Shown here one piece after another: positions 51,854 through 60,226 of a stretch of DNA of 64,000 nt. The position numbers were made by a program, and so were the translations under genes. The notes beneath the pieces are model-generated. The model was not told the origin of the DNA and did no database searches. It saw only the letters and a list, made by a program, of their open reading frames with translations. The stretch is from JAGQRJ01 sp041402045 (GTDB lineage Bacteria > Planctomycetota > J058): assembly GCA_041402045.1 (NCBI GenBank), contig JAWKSZ010000003.1, positions 62,001-126,000 on the forward strand, written 5' to 3'. The stretch's first letter is position 1. Every line of letters begins with the position of its first letter.

Positions 51854-53130
51854 GCGCCAACCGCGACGGGATCTCGCCCAACGGCGCGCGGCGGATCTAC
51901 CGCATCCTGGGGCGCCTGGCCTGGCTCGGCTGCGACGCCACGCGGCTGGACGGCCCCACGCGGGCGGTGCTCGAGGCCTACCGCACGCGGCTGGAGCTCA
52001 GCCCTACCGAGGGCATGGAGCTCGAGGAGGCGGGGCGCACCGGGGACGCGATCCAGGTGGGCAAGCGCCACGCGGAGCAGGAGCTCCTGTTCGACGCCAT
52101 GATCGACGTGGGGGTCGCCAACCGCGACGTGACCGAGCGTCAGCTGCGCTACCTCAAGCGCTTCGCCAAGATCCTGGACGTGCCCAAGGACGCGCTGCGC
52201 AAGCGCCTGGAGCAGCACGCCGCCGGGCACTACACCTCCGCCTCGGGGGAGGTCCGGATCCGCGAGCAGGACGAGAGCGACGAGAGCGGGCCGCTGTTGA
52301 CCGCGCCCACCGAGTCGGCCTGGAACGAGGACCCCACCTGGGACGAGTCGGGGAGCCCGGCCAACCCGGGCGTGGTGGTGCTCCTCGGGGCGCACCGCGA
52401 GCTGGCCCGGATCGACCTGGGGACCCTCAAGACCCAGCCCGGGTTCGCGGGGTTCCGCCTCGTGCCGCCGGGGCTGCACTACGTGGCGCTCAAGCGCGGG
52501 GACCGCTTCCCCAGCGCCTGGATCGTGGTCCCCGAGGGCGGGCTGGTCGTGCAGCGCCTGCACCCGGCCCACGACCGCCTGGTCGACGCCAGCGCCGGCG
52601 ACGTGCAGGCGGCCCGGGCCAAGCTCGAGGGCCGCGAGCTCGAGTCGCGGCTCGCGAGCTACCCGTATCAGTACCTCCCGGACTGGCGGCAGCTCACGAT
52701 CTACCTCAACGACCCCAAGGGGTTCCCGCCGCGGCTGCGGGACGAGGACCCCGGCGGCGGCTCGCGCTTCGAGAACGCGCTCTACGGGAGCCACGACGGC
52801 GACGGCAGCGCGTTCCTGACCGAGATGAGCTACGCCTTCCTGCGCGGGTTCCTGGAGGGGGAGCGCCGCGCGTTCTCGCGCTGGAGCCACCTGCTGCAGG
52901 CGGGCTACCACTGCGGCCCCGACGCCCCCGAGAGCGAGCGCACGTTCTTCACCCGCTTCGTGCGCCTGGTGGTGGTCCAGCTCGGCCAGCTCCCCCAGGA
53001 CTACTTCGCCCAGGACAGCTTCGTGACCTACGGCGCGCGCTACCTGATCCAGGACCTGCGCAAGCCCGGGGTCGAGGAGCTGGTCCGCGCGGCCTCGGCC
53101 CTGGAGTCCTTCCTGGACACCCGGACCTGA
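51850..53130 (+). CDS. TerB-like + AAR2-like fusion protein
   Basis: 426 aa, GTG overlapping the oxidoreductase stop. Residues about 13-125 look like a TerB-type helical domain. Residues about 173-426 are collinear with eukaryotic AAR2 (recalled from the human protein): [12 protein letters not shown] against [28 protein letters not shown] against [38 protein letters not shown] against [33 protein letters not shown] against YHQLGEIPADFF. AAR2 is a U5 snRNP assembly factor that binds Prp8. A bacterial role is unknown. The middle segment of human AAR2 is absent. Confidence 0.75.
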   Translation: [426 protein letters not shown]

Positions 53131-53152
53131 CCCGGCGCGGGCCCAATCGGCT

Positions 53153-53182
53153 TTGGGGTCGGCCGGCCGAGTGCGCTACACT
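53153..53182 (+). promoter_or_regulatory. Promoter for map, leaderless
   Basis: TTGGGG (53153-53158), 18 bases, then TACACT (53177-53182); the ATG follows 6 bases later with no SD. This is the best -35/-10 pair in the window. Confidence 0.6.
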
Positions 53183-53188
53183 CGCGGC

Positions 53189-54115
53189 ATGAAAGTCGCC
53201 GGTCGAAACGACCCCTGCCACTGCGGCAGCGGGCTGAAGTACAAGAAGTGCCACCTGGCGCAGGACCGCGCCCAGGGCGGCGTCGCGACCTCGGTCGCGC
53301 CCCCGCGCCCCCAGCGCAAGCCCAGCCGCAAGAGCATGCTGGTGCTCTCGCAGCGCGAGCGCGAGGGCATGCGCGCCGCGGGGGCGTTCAACGCCCAGCT
53401 CATGGACCAGATCCGGCCCATGGCCGTGCCCGGGACCAAGCTCGACGACATCAACGCCTTCGTCGACACCTACACCCGGGACCACGGGCACATTCCCGCC
53501 TGCGTGGGCTACAAGGGCTACCCCAAGGCCCTGTGCACCAGCGTGAACGAGGTGATCTGCCACGGGATCCCCGACGACTACGTCCTCCGCGAAGGGGACA
53601 TCGTGAACCTGGACATCACCTCGATCGTCGACGGCTGGCACGGCGACCAGTCGGAGACCTTCCTGATCGGCCAGGTCTCGGACACCGCGCGGCGCCTCGT
53701 GCAGTGCTCCTTCGACGCGCTGCACCTCTCGATCCAGGCGATCAAGCCGTTCAGCAAGGTGCGCGAGATCGGCGAGGCGATCGTGAAGCGCGCCGCGCAG
53801 GACGGGTTCAGCGTGGTGCGCGACTTCCAGGGTCACGGGATCGGGCGCAAGTTCCACCAGGAGCCCGGGATCCCGCACTACCCCGACTCCTTCCACGGCG
53901 GGTTCGTGCTCAAGCCCGGGATCTGCTTCACGATCGAGCCCATGATCAACGAGGGCCGACCGCACTCGAAGATCGACCGCCGCGACGGCTGGACCGCGCG
54001 CACGATCGACGGCAAGCTCTCCGCCCAGTTCGAGCACACGATCCTCATGACCGAGGACGGCCCCGAGCTCCTGACCCAGACCCAGAACGGCCCCCGCTAC
54101 GGCCACACCTTCTGA
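53189..54115 (+). CDS. map: Type I methionine aminopeptidase with SEC-C zinc motif
   Basis: 308 aa. An N-terminal SEC-C zinc finger (NDPCHCGSGLKYKKCH) precedes the pita-bread fold. Metal ligands: VNLDITSIVDGWHGDQ (two Asp), FQGHGIGRKFH (His), FTIEPMI and QFEHTIL (Glu). It removes the N-terminal Met from new proteins. SEC-C-bearing MetAPs are found in many bacteria. Followed by a repeat-rich 300-bp stretch. Confidence 0.93.
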   Translation: MKVAGRNDPCHCGSGLKYKKCHLAQDRAQGGVATSVAPPRPQRKPSRKSMLVLSQREREGMRAAGAFNAQLMDQIRPMAVPGTKLDDINAFVDTYTRDHGHIPACVGYKGYPKALCTSVNEVICHGIPDDYVLREGDIVNLDITSIVDGWHGDQSETFLIGQVSDTARRLVQCSFDALHLSIQAIKPFSKVREIGEAIVKRAAQDGFSVVRDFQGHGIGRKFHQEPGIPHYPDSFHGGFVLKPGICFTIEPMINEGRPHSKIDRRDGWTARTIDGKLSAQFEHTILMTEDGPELLTQTQNGPRYGHTF

Positions 54116-54419
54116 GTTTCAGGGGGTCTGGTTTCAGGGAGTCTGTCCCACCCCCTCGCCCTCGGGGCAAAGCCTCGCTCACCCCCGCGGCCGGCTTCGC
54201 CGGCCGCGCTGCGCACTCGCGGCGGGCGCCGCTCGCGGGCGATCGCCTCGCGGCAGGCTTCGCCGGCCGCTGCGCGCTCGCGGCGAGGCGCGCTCGCGGG
54301 CGGGTCGCTCGGACAGGCTTCGCCGGGCTGCGCGCTCGCGGGCAGATCGCAGGACGCGTTCGCCGTCACGCTCAAGAACCTCGCGCGGAGTGCCGAAGAG
54401 TCGGGGGAGAGGAGTCCCC
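54116..54419. repeat. 304-bp repeat-rich intergenic region
   Basis: Begins TTTCAGGGGGTCTGGTTTCAGGGAGTCTG and contains three imperfect units of about 60 bp beginning GGCTTCGCCGG at 54193, 54256 and 54316, each with GCTGCGCGCTCGCGG. It is the second member of the family at 18600-18800. Confidence 0.75.
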
Positions 54420-54718
54420 ATGAGCTCGTCCGACCGTGACCTGGAGCTGCGTGCAGCGCGCCGTCTACGCCTTCCGCCGTCAGGCCCGCACCCAGCGCGA
54501 GCAGGAGTGGCGCCGCCCCCGGGTCCTGTAGGTCCGCCTTGGGGGCGCGGCGGGTGTGCGTGATCGTCGACGGCGTCGACTACCTGCACGGCACCCGGGT
54601 CCCGCTCCTGGGTGAGGTGGAGCTCGAGGGCGCGGTCGACGCCGCCACCGCCCGGCGCGCGGTGGAGCAGGTCCTGACCCAGCAACGCGGCAAGGACGCC
54701 CGCCTGCGGGCGGGCTGA
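54420..54718 (+). CDS. Small hypothetical protein, frame-broken
   Basis: An ATG at 54420 with SD GGGAGAGGAG starts MSSSDRDLEL. Frame changes at about 54450 and 54535 are needed to connect VQRAVYAFRRQARTQREQEW to CVIVDGVDYLHGTRVPLL and the stop at 54718. The last 50 residues are coherent. No family recognised; the pieces may instead be two separate genes. Confidence 0.35.
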
Positions 54719-54734
54719 GGCCGCGGCGCGGCTC

Positions 54735-54876
54735 GTGAGCGAGGACGGCGCGAGCTGGGACGGGCCCGCGTTCCTGTTCGCCCTCGACGCGCCGGAGGCG
54801 GGGCAGATCGGGGTCGCCCCGGCCGGGGAGGACCCGGCGCCCTGGGACGACCCCCGCCCCCGGCGAGTTCACGTAA
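54735..54876 (+). CDS. Small hypothetical protein, probably one indel
   Basis: GTG-initiated frame SEDGASWDGPAFLFALDAPE, then GEDPAPWDD. One base change near 54855 would end it GEFT-stop at 54876. Nothing recognised. Its 3' end meets the converging VOC gene. Confidence 0.3.
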
Positions 54877-55326
54877 GCGCGGCGAAGCCGACCCGGTCGT
54901 CGTCCCAAAACACGACCTCGATCGCGTAGCCTGTGGGTCCCGCACGTAGCAGGAGCTCGAGCGGGGGTAGCGGATCAGCCCGTCTCCGTAACTCAGCGGC
55001 ACGTCGTGGGCCCTTCGGCGCTGCTCGAACTCGGGAGGTCGAGCAGCCGCAGGGCGAAGTGCGCGATCCCATGCTCGCCGCGCTCCTTGCGCGCGACGCG
55101 ATCCAGCAGGCGATACCCCGGGCGCTCGTAGCAGCAGAGCAGGGCGTCGCCGCTCTGGAGGATCGCCCAGGGGAGGCCGTCGTCGTCCACTCCGTGCTCG
55201 ACCTCGGTGAAGTCGAACACGCGGGCGTAGAAGGCGCGGGTGGCCTCCAGGTCGGCGACGGTCAGGTTCAGGTGATCGAGGCAGCGCACGCCGACGCGGC
55301 GCCTCGCTCGCGGTCGAAGACGTCAT
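54869..55326 (-). CDS. VOC/glyoxalase-family protein, several indels
   Basis: The start MTSSTASEAPRRR (55326) has SD AAGGAGG. Pieces in different frames give LDHLNLTVADLEATRAFYA, WAILQSGDALLCCYERPGYR, HGIAHFALRL, RRRAHDVPLSYGDGL and TGYAIEVVFWDDDRVGFAALT, the usual VOC (beta-alpha-beta-beta-beta) order of a roughly 150-aa dioxygenase/glyoxalase-like protein. Three frame changes are needed at about 55290, 55030 and 54935. Metal ligands are HLN, and an E near the end (EVVFW). Confidence 0.5.
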
Positions 55327-55433
55327 GAGCCCTCCTTTCTCGGGCTCGTGCAGGGTCGCAGCTCGCGCCGGAACCGCGACATTCGTGTCGACACACGGAC
55401 AAGGGGTCGCATCCCTGACCGCGTGAGGTCCCC

Positions 55434-56012
55434 ATGAGCGCGTCCGACGTCGAAGCCCTGGCCGAGAACCTGGGGGCCAACCTGCGCCGCGCGCGCGCCA
55501 ACAGCGGCCTGACCCAGCAGCAGCTGGCGACCCTGGAGCGACGTGCCGCGCTCGACCTTGGCCAACCTCGAGGCGGGAGGCGCGAACCCCACCCTGGCGG
55601 TCATGGCCGCGCTCTCGGCGGCGCTGGGGCTCTCGCTGGAGGAGCTGCTCGCGGCGCCCTCGGCACGCTGCCAGCTCTTCCCCCACGGCTCGCTCCCGAT
55701 CCGGAGCGCGCCCGGGGCGCGGTCAAGGTGCACAAGCTCCTGCCCCACGCGATCCCGGCCATGGAGATCGACCGGGTCGAGCTCGAGCCCGGCGCGCGCA
55801 TGGTGGGGGTGCCCCACCAGCCGGGGACCCAGGAATACCTGACCTGCGAGCGGGGGCGGCTGGTGCTCACGGTGGAGGGGAGGCCGAGCTCGGCCCCGGG
55901 GACGTGGCCGCCTTCCCCGGCGACCAGGCCCACGGCTACCAGAACCCTGGGGAACAGCGCGGCGGTCGGGTTCAGCGTGGTCGTGCTCGCGCCCCGCGCG
56001 CCGCGGGTCTAA
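55434..56012 (+). CDS. XRE-cupin transcriptional regulator, several indels
   Basis: Composite reading: SASDVEALAENLGANLRRAR, GLTQQQLATL, then VPRSTLANLEAGGANPTLAV (from another frame at 55543), a helix-turn-helix of the XRE type, then VKVHKLLPHAIPAMEIDRVE and GTQEYLTCERGRLVLTV of a cupin sensor. Frame changes occur near 55540, 55700 and 55885. The gene's stop TAA is at the first bases of repeat element copy 2. Family members respond to small molecules. Confidence 0.5.
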   Translation: MSASDVEALAENLGANLRRARANSGLTQQQLATLERRAALDLGQPRGGRREPHPGGHGRALGGAGALAGGAARGALGTLPALPPRLAPDPERARGAVKVHKLLPHAIPAMEIDRVELEPGARMVGVPHQPGTQEYLTCERGRLVLTVEGRPSSAPGTWPPSPATRPTATRTLGNSAAVGFSVVVLAPRAPRV

Positions 56013-56267
56013 ACCAGAGTTCACGATTCTGAGCGGGCGAGAGTGGCTCCCATGTCGTCAGCGATCTGGCGCTCGCTCGCCCGCTCAGGATCGTGACTCT
56101 GGTTTCTAGTAGAGGCTTCGCTTGGCCGTGACGTGTCCTGCAGCGCCGAGTCTCCCGAACGCTAGCGCCCAGGCAGAGCTTCCAGTAGCTACACGGAAGG
56201 CGCGATTCGGTGGGAGGTCAGCACGTGGTCTCAGTGCTGACCACTCAGAATCGCGCACTTCCGTTTA
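56010..56267 (-). repeat. Double-hairpin repeat element, copy 2 (258 bp, inverted)
   Basis: Reverse complement of 26844-27100 with few changes: the spacer differs at two positions in about 84, and one base is added in hairpin A. It is bounded by TAAACCAGAG and CTTCCGTTTA. The TAA at 56010 is the stop of the XRE-cupin gene. Confidence 0.85.
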
Positions 56268-56338
56268 GGCTCTGTCCGCAAACAGCGGTAATGCTCTCGC
56301 GCAGCCATCGTCGTCGTCCGACAAGGCGGGAGCCGAGC

Positions 56339-56999
56339 CTAGCGCCGCTCGTCCTCCGGCGGGGTCTCGGCGTCCTCCTCCTCGCGCTCGGCGTCGGGGT
56401 CCGAGTCGGGGAGGGCGGCGTCCGAGAGGTCCGGGAACACGTCGTTGCTGCCGTCGAAGGGTCCGACCCCGAGCCACCACCACTGGTTGTAGTAGCTGTG
56501 GCCCCACAGGTCGCCGCTCGAGGCCAGGTAGAGCTGCGTCACGGGGTCGTAGGTCCAGAACTGGAACTTGGCGTAGCCCTGCTGGCTCAGCCGGCGGCAA
56601 ATGTAGAGCCCGGGGAGGGTGACCGCCGGGAGCCCCTGCACGGTGAACGGCAGGGGCGGAATGCCCAGGGTGAAGTCGCCGTCCCAGATCCCCAGGGCCG
56701 CGCTGCGGATCTCGATCAGACCTCCGGATCGCGATCCACGATCCGCGCCCCGGCCAGGCTCAGGTGGTCGCGCAGGGCGCTGAGCACGAAGGGCTTGTCG
56801 ACCGAGTCGAAGCGGCTGTCGTCGATCCACACCCTGCGCCCGCTGAGGGGGGTGGCGCGTCGTAGCGGGAGATCGCGGCGCTCGGCGGCGCTGCTGATCA
56901 GAGCATCTCCGTGGCGGTGCGGGCGGTCGTGGTGTCGCGGATCCCGCCCGCGCAGCCGGCGAGCAGGAGGAGGGCGGTGGAGAGGACGCGGAGCTTCAT
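56339..56999 (-). CDS. DUF6655-like lipoprotein, two frameshifts
   Basis: Composite 220-aa protein: lipoprotein signal LSTALLLLAGCAGGIRDTTT, RTATEMLLISSAAE, LSGRRVWIDDSRFDSVDK, VLSALRDHLSLAGARIVD, LIEIRSAALGIWDGDFTLGI and the intact C-part WTYDPVTQLYLASSGDLWG. This order suggests the DUF6655 family (from memory). Frame changes at about 56900 and 56720 each need one base, and together restore the frame. TAGACT sits 7 bases before the ATG and there is no SD. Confidence 0.55.
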
Positions 57000-57006
57000 G
57001 GCGGGG

Positions 57007-57012
57007 AGTCTA
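57007..57012 (-). promoter_or_regulatory. Putative -10 TAGACT for DUF6655-like gene
   Basis: Seven bases (CCCCGCC) from the ATG at 56999, without an SD. Confidence 0.45.
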
Positions 57013-57119
57013 CCGCAGCGACGCGAGTCGGGCGGGGTCCAAGGAGACTCAGCGCCCTTCGAAGGACGGGCTCCCGCGAGCCGGGCTCAGGCGTTAGTCT
57101 CGACACGAGGAGGCGACGC

Positions 57120-57596
57120 GTGCTCTGGACTGCGTTCCGCGAGGCCTACGTCACCCTGGACCCCGACGCCTTTCGCGAGGAGGTCGAGGGGACCTGGCTC
57201 CTGTTTCGCCTGCCACCGGGGGACCTGGACGAGACGTTCACCACCCAGCGCCGCGGCGCGATCGGCTCCCGCGTGGGGCCGGAGGTCGTGATCAAGCTCG
57301 CCAAGCGGGCGGGCAGCAACGCCTTCGGAAACATGGTCACGGTCGGCCGCGCCGACAACAACGACATCGTGATCGAGCACGCCTCGGTCTCCAAGTTCCA
57401 CGCCTTCTTCAAGCACGACGGCGGGATCTGGACCGTGCGCGACGCCCCCTCCCTCAACGGCACGACCGTCGACGGCGAGGCGGCGGATCGACCCACGCCG
57501 ATCCACACCGGCCAGGTCGTCGGCTTCGGCGACGTGGTCGAGGCGGTGCTGGTCGACGCCGAGGCGCTCTACAGCCGCCTGCACCAACCCGCCTGA
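57120..57596 (+). CDS. FHA-domain protein
   Basis: 158 aa. GTG with SD GAGGAGG. FHA domain at about residues 55-145: VTVGRADNNDIVIEHASVSK and SLNGTTVDG hold the phosphothreonine-binding Arg, Ser and Asn. An N-terminal 55-residue part (AFREAYVTLDPDAFREEVEG) is not recognised. It likely binds a phosphorylated partner of the Ser/Thr kinases. Confidence 0.85.
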   Translation: MLWTAFREAYVTLDPDAFREEVEGTWLLFRLPPGDLDETFTTQRRGAIGSRVGPEVVIKLAKRAGSNAFGNMVTVGRADNNDIVIEHASVSKFHAFFKHDGGIWTVRDAPSLNGTTVDGEAADRPTPIHTGQVVGFGDVVEAVLVDAEALYSRLHQPA

Positions 57597-57620
57597 GCCC
57601 GGCTGTCGGCCAACCAACGA

Positions 57621-57648
57621 CGCGGGGCGAGCTCACGCCCGCCCCGCG
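57621..57648. terminator. Bidirectional terminator hairpin
   Basis: CGCGGGGCG / CGCCCCGCG, 9-bp stem with a 10-base loop, between converging FHA and EF-hand genes. Confidence 0.6.
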
Positions 57649-57672
57649 GTCGCTCGACGTGCCTGGAGTCGC

Positions 57673-58362
57673 CTACAGCGGGCTGGCCTGGTTGGCCTGG
57701 GCGTAGGCGCGGACCTCGTCGCGGTCGACGAAGCCGTCGTTGTTCGCGTCCACGTCGGCGAAGGCCGCCGCGGCGGTGGCCGGCCACTCGCTGGCGTCGA
57801 GCTTGCCGTCCTGGTTGGCGTCGGCGGCCTGGAACGCCTGCCGGGCGCCGCCGCCAGGGCCGCCCTGACCCGGGCCCTGCGGGCGCTGGGCCTGCACGAA
57901 GGCCTTGAGCTCGTCCGGAGTGACCTGGCCGTCGCCGTTGGCGTCGGCCTGGAGCAGGCGCTGCGCCTTGCCCTGGAGCTCGCTGGCGTCGAGGACGCCG
58001 TCCTGGTTGGCGTCCAGGCGGTCGAAGAGCTGCTTCCCGATCCGCTGACGCGCGGCCTGGGCCAGCTCCTGCGGGGTCACGAAGCCGTCCTGGTCGGCGT
58101 CGGCGTTCATGATGTCCGGCTTGCCGGCGGCCTGGGCCTCGGCGGCGTCGATCTTGCCGTCCTGGTTCGTGTCGATCCGCTGGAAGGCTTGGCGAGCCTT
58201 GTGCTTGGCGCGTTGGCCTGGGCCGCGCTGGCCTTGACCCTGGCCCTGGCCGCGCTGCCCGGCGCGGGGCCCGCGGGGCCCTTGACCCGGCTGGGGGGCC
58301 TGGGCGGCGGCGACGCCGATCCCCAGGACGACACACAGAAGTCCGACACGAACCACGTTCAT
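57673..58362 (-). CDS. Secreted protein with six EF-hands
   Basis: 229 aa. Signal peptide (VRVGLLCVVLGIGVAAA), a Gln/Gly/Pro/Arg-rich linker, then six EF-hand calcium loops in order: DTNQDGKIDAAE, DADQDGFVTPQE, DANQDGVLDASE, DANGDGQVTPDE, DANQDGKLDASE, DANNDGFVDRDE. All keep the 1-3-5-12 acidic positions. A calcium-binding extracytoplasmic protein; partner unknown. Confidence 0.9.
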   Translation of the reverse strand: MNVVRVGLLCVVLGIGVAAAQAPQPGQGPRGPRAGQRGQGQGQGQRGPGQRAKHKARQAFQRIDTNQDGKIDAAEAQAAGKPDIMNADADQDGFVTPQELAQAARQRIGKQLFDRLDANQDGVLDASELQGKAQRLLQADANGDGQVTPDELKAFVQAQRPQGPGQGGPGGGARQAFQAADANQDGKLDASEWPATAAAAFADVDANNDGFVDRDEVRAYAQANQASPL

Positions 58363-58506
58363 AGATCCTCGCTCACTGCCTCGACTGGCAGGGGAACGCT
58401 CCCGACCCCCCCTGGGTTTCGCGGGACCTAGAGTTTGTGAGCCTCTCGGCAGGGGACCCCCGGCAATGTCACAACCCGCTAAGATCCCGTCGGTTAGGAG
58501 ATCGCC

Positions 58507-59112
58507 ATGGACCCCGCCCCCGAACCAGCCCCGCGCCCCCGCCGCTGGCCGCGTCGGCTGGTCGTGGCCGGGGGGCTGCTGCTCGTGGCGTTTTTGCTCC
58601 GGGGCCCCGTGCTGCGGGCGGTCCCTGGCTGGCTCGAAGAGCGCGGCACGCCGGGGCCCGCCGACGCCCTGATCGTGCTCGCCGGAGACTCCAGCGGGGG
58701 GCGCGTGGACCGCGCCGTCGAGCTGTTCCTCGCCGGGCACGTCGCCCAGGGCCCGTTCGTGTGCTCGGGGGGCGAGCTCTATCCCGGCACGAGCTGGGCC
58801 GAGCTCATGCGCGCGCGGGCGGTGGCGCGAGGCGTCCCCGCGGAGCGCTGCGTCGAGCAAGGCCGCTCGCGCACCACCGTCGAGGACGCCGAGCTCACGG
58901 TGCCCCTGCTCCCCGCGGGGACGCGGCGGGTCCTGCTCGTGACCTCCGACTTCCACTCAGCCCGGGCCGCGGCGGACTTCCGCCGCGTCCTGGGTCCCGA
59001 CGTCGAGGTGGTCTCGCTGCCCAGCGAGTCGCCCTGGGACCGCGACGCCTGGTGGCAGGACCCGGTGGCGGCCCGGGCGATCGCCACCGAGTGCCTCAAG
59101 CGCCTGTGGTAG
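58507..59112 (+). CDS. YdcF-like DUF218 membrane protein
   Basis: 201 aa. A basic, Pro-rich start and one transmembrane helix (LVVAGGLLLVAFLL) precede a DUF218/YdcF fold: DALIVLAGDSSGGRVDRAVE, SRTTVEDAEL and RRVLLVTSDFHSARA. Members are thought to act in envelope synthesis. Start at 58507 with TTAGGAGATC upstream. Confidence 0.8.
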   Translation: MDPAPEPAPRPRRWPRRLVVAGGLLLVAFLLRGPVLRAVPGWLEERGTPGPADALIVLAGDSSGGRVDRAVELFLAGHVAQGPFVCSGGELYPGTSWAELMRARAVARGVPAERCVEQGRSRTTVEDAELTVPLLPAGTRRVLLVTSDFHSARAAADFRRVLGPDVEVVSLPSESPWDRDAWWQDPVAARAIATECLKRLW

Positions 59113-59186
59113 GGCCCGCGTTTGCCTGCGAACAGCGCCCTGGCTACACCTGAAGTGCCGGACGCAGGGGGAAGGAGGCTCGGCAG

Positions 59187-59798
59187 GTGCAGATCAAGAG
59201 CGGGACGACCCTGGGGGACCTGGGCGAGCTCTGCCTGGCCGTCGGCGAGGCCTCGCTGCTGCGTCAGCTCGCGTCGGACGCGTACCTCGTCGTCTACCCC
59301 TGGGAGCGCGGCGGCCCGGGCGGACCCTTCGACACCTGCGTGATCGGCGAGGACGAGCAGACCGACCCGGCGAACGCGACGATCCTCGACCACGAGGACC
59401 AGCCCACCGACCGGCGCTCGCGGGCGGTGCGCGAGACGATCAAGGCCCACGCCGCGGCGGTGAGCCTCAGCGCCCAGGACGCGTTCCTCATGCCGCTGGA
59501 GAAGACCCAGCGCAACCCGTTCACCCAGTTGATCACCCTCGGGCGGGCGCGCAACAACGACCTGATCGTGAACTCGCCGAGCGTCTCCAAGGTCCACGCC
59601 TGGTTCCTCAACGGAGGGCCGACGGGCTGGTTCCTCCAGGACAACGGCTCGACCAACGGCACGACCCACAACGACGAGCAGACCCCGGCCCGGACCAACG
59701 TCGCGCTGCGCTTCGGGGACACGATCGGGTTCGGCGGCGTGCAGGCCGTGTTCGCCGACAGCGAGGGCGTGCTCGAGCTCGCGAAGCGCCGCTGGTAG
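59187..59798 (+). CDS. FHA-domain protein, paralog
   Basis: 203 aa. FHA domain at about residues 100-190: ITLGRARNNDLIVNSPSVSK and DNGSTNGTTHND with Arg, Ser and Asn kept. A 95-residue N-terminal part is unrecognised but shares the layout of the gene at 57120. GTG with GGAGG 8 bases before. The two FHA genes flank the EF-hand and YdcF genes. Confidence 0.82.
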   Translation: MQIKSGTTLGDLGELCLAVGEASLLRQLASDAYLVVYPWERGGPGGPFDTCVIGEDEQTDPANATILDHEDQPTDRRSRAVRETIKAHAAAVSLSAQDAFLMPLEKTQRNPFTQLITLGRARNNDLIVNSPSVSKVHAWFLNGGPTGWFLQDNGSTNGTTHNDEQTPARTNVALRFGDTIGFGGVQAVFADSEGVLELAKRRW

Positions 59799-59817
59799 CC
59801 GCGGCCCGTCGGGGCTG

Positions 59818-60192
59818 CTAGGCCTCGAGGGGGTAGCCGGCCTCGCGCCAGGCGCGGATCCCGCCGGCCAGGGAGCGCACGTCGGTGTAGCCCATGGTCT
59901 GGAGCACGTCCGCCGCCAGGGCCGAGCGGAAGCCGCCGCCGCAGTAGAGCACCAGCGGAGTGTTCGGGTCGGGGACGCGCTCCTCGACGTCGCGCTCCAG
60001 GATCCCCTTGCCCAGGTGCTCGGACCCGGCGACGCGGTCCTGCGCGAACTCGCTCTCTTCGCGCACGTCCAGTACGCGCGGGGGGGTGGGGCCTCGTTGC
60101 TCGCTGAGCAGCTCGGCGCAGGTGACTTCGCGGATCCGCGCCTTGGCCGCGTCGACCACGCGCAAGAACCCGGGGTTGTGTCGGTGGGCCAT
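59818..60192 (-). CDS. Rhodanese-like protein
   Basis: 124 aa. One rhodanese domain: VLDVREESEFAQDRVAGSEHL, active-site Cys in LVLYCGGGFRSALAADVL, and VRSLAGGIRAWREAGYP. It would transfer sulfur from a donor to a thiophilic acceptor. Downstream of the small membrane-protein gene. Confidence 0.88.
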   Translation of the reverse strand: MAHRHNPGFLRVVDAAKARIREVTCAELLSEQRGPTPPRVLDVREESEFAQDRVAGSEHLGKGILERDVEERVPDPNTPLVLYCGGGFRSALAADVLQTMGYTDVRSLAGGIRAWREAGYPLEA

Positions 60193-60204
60193 GCGGACTC
60201 CGCC

Positions 60205-60226
60205 GAGCCGGCCCTCGAGCCGGCTC
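60205..60226 (-). terminator. Hairpin at the end of the small membrane-protein gene
   Basis: GAGCCGGC-cctcga-GCCGGCTC, 8-bp stem with a 6-base loop, overlapping the stop at 60225. Confidence 0.5.
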
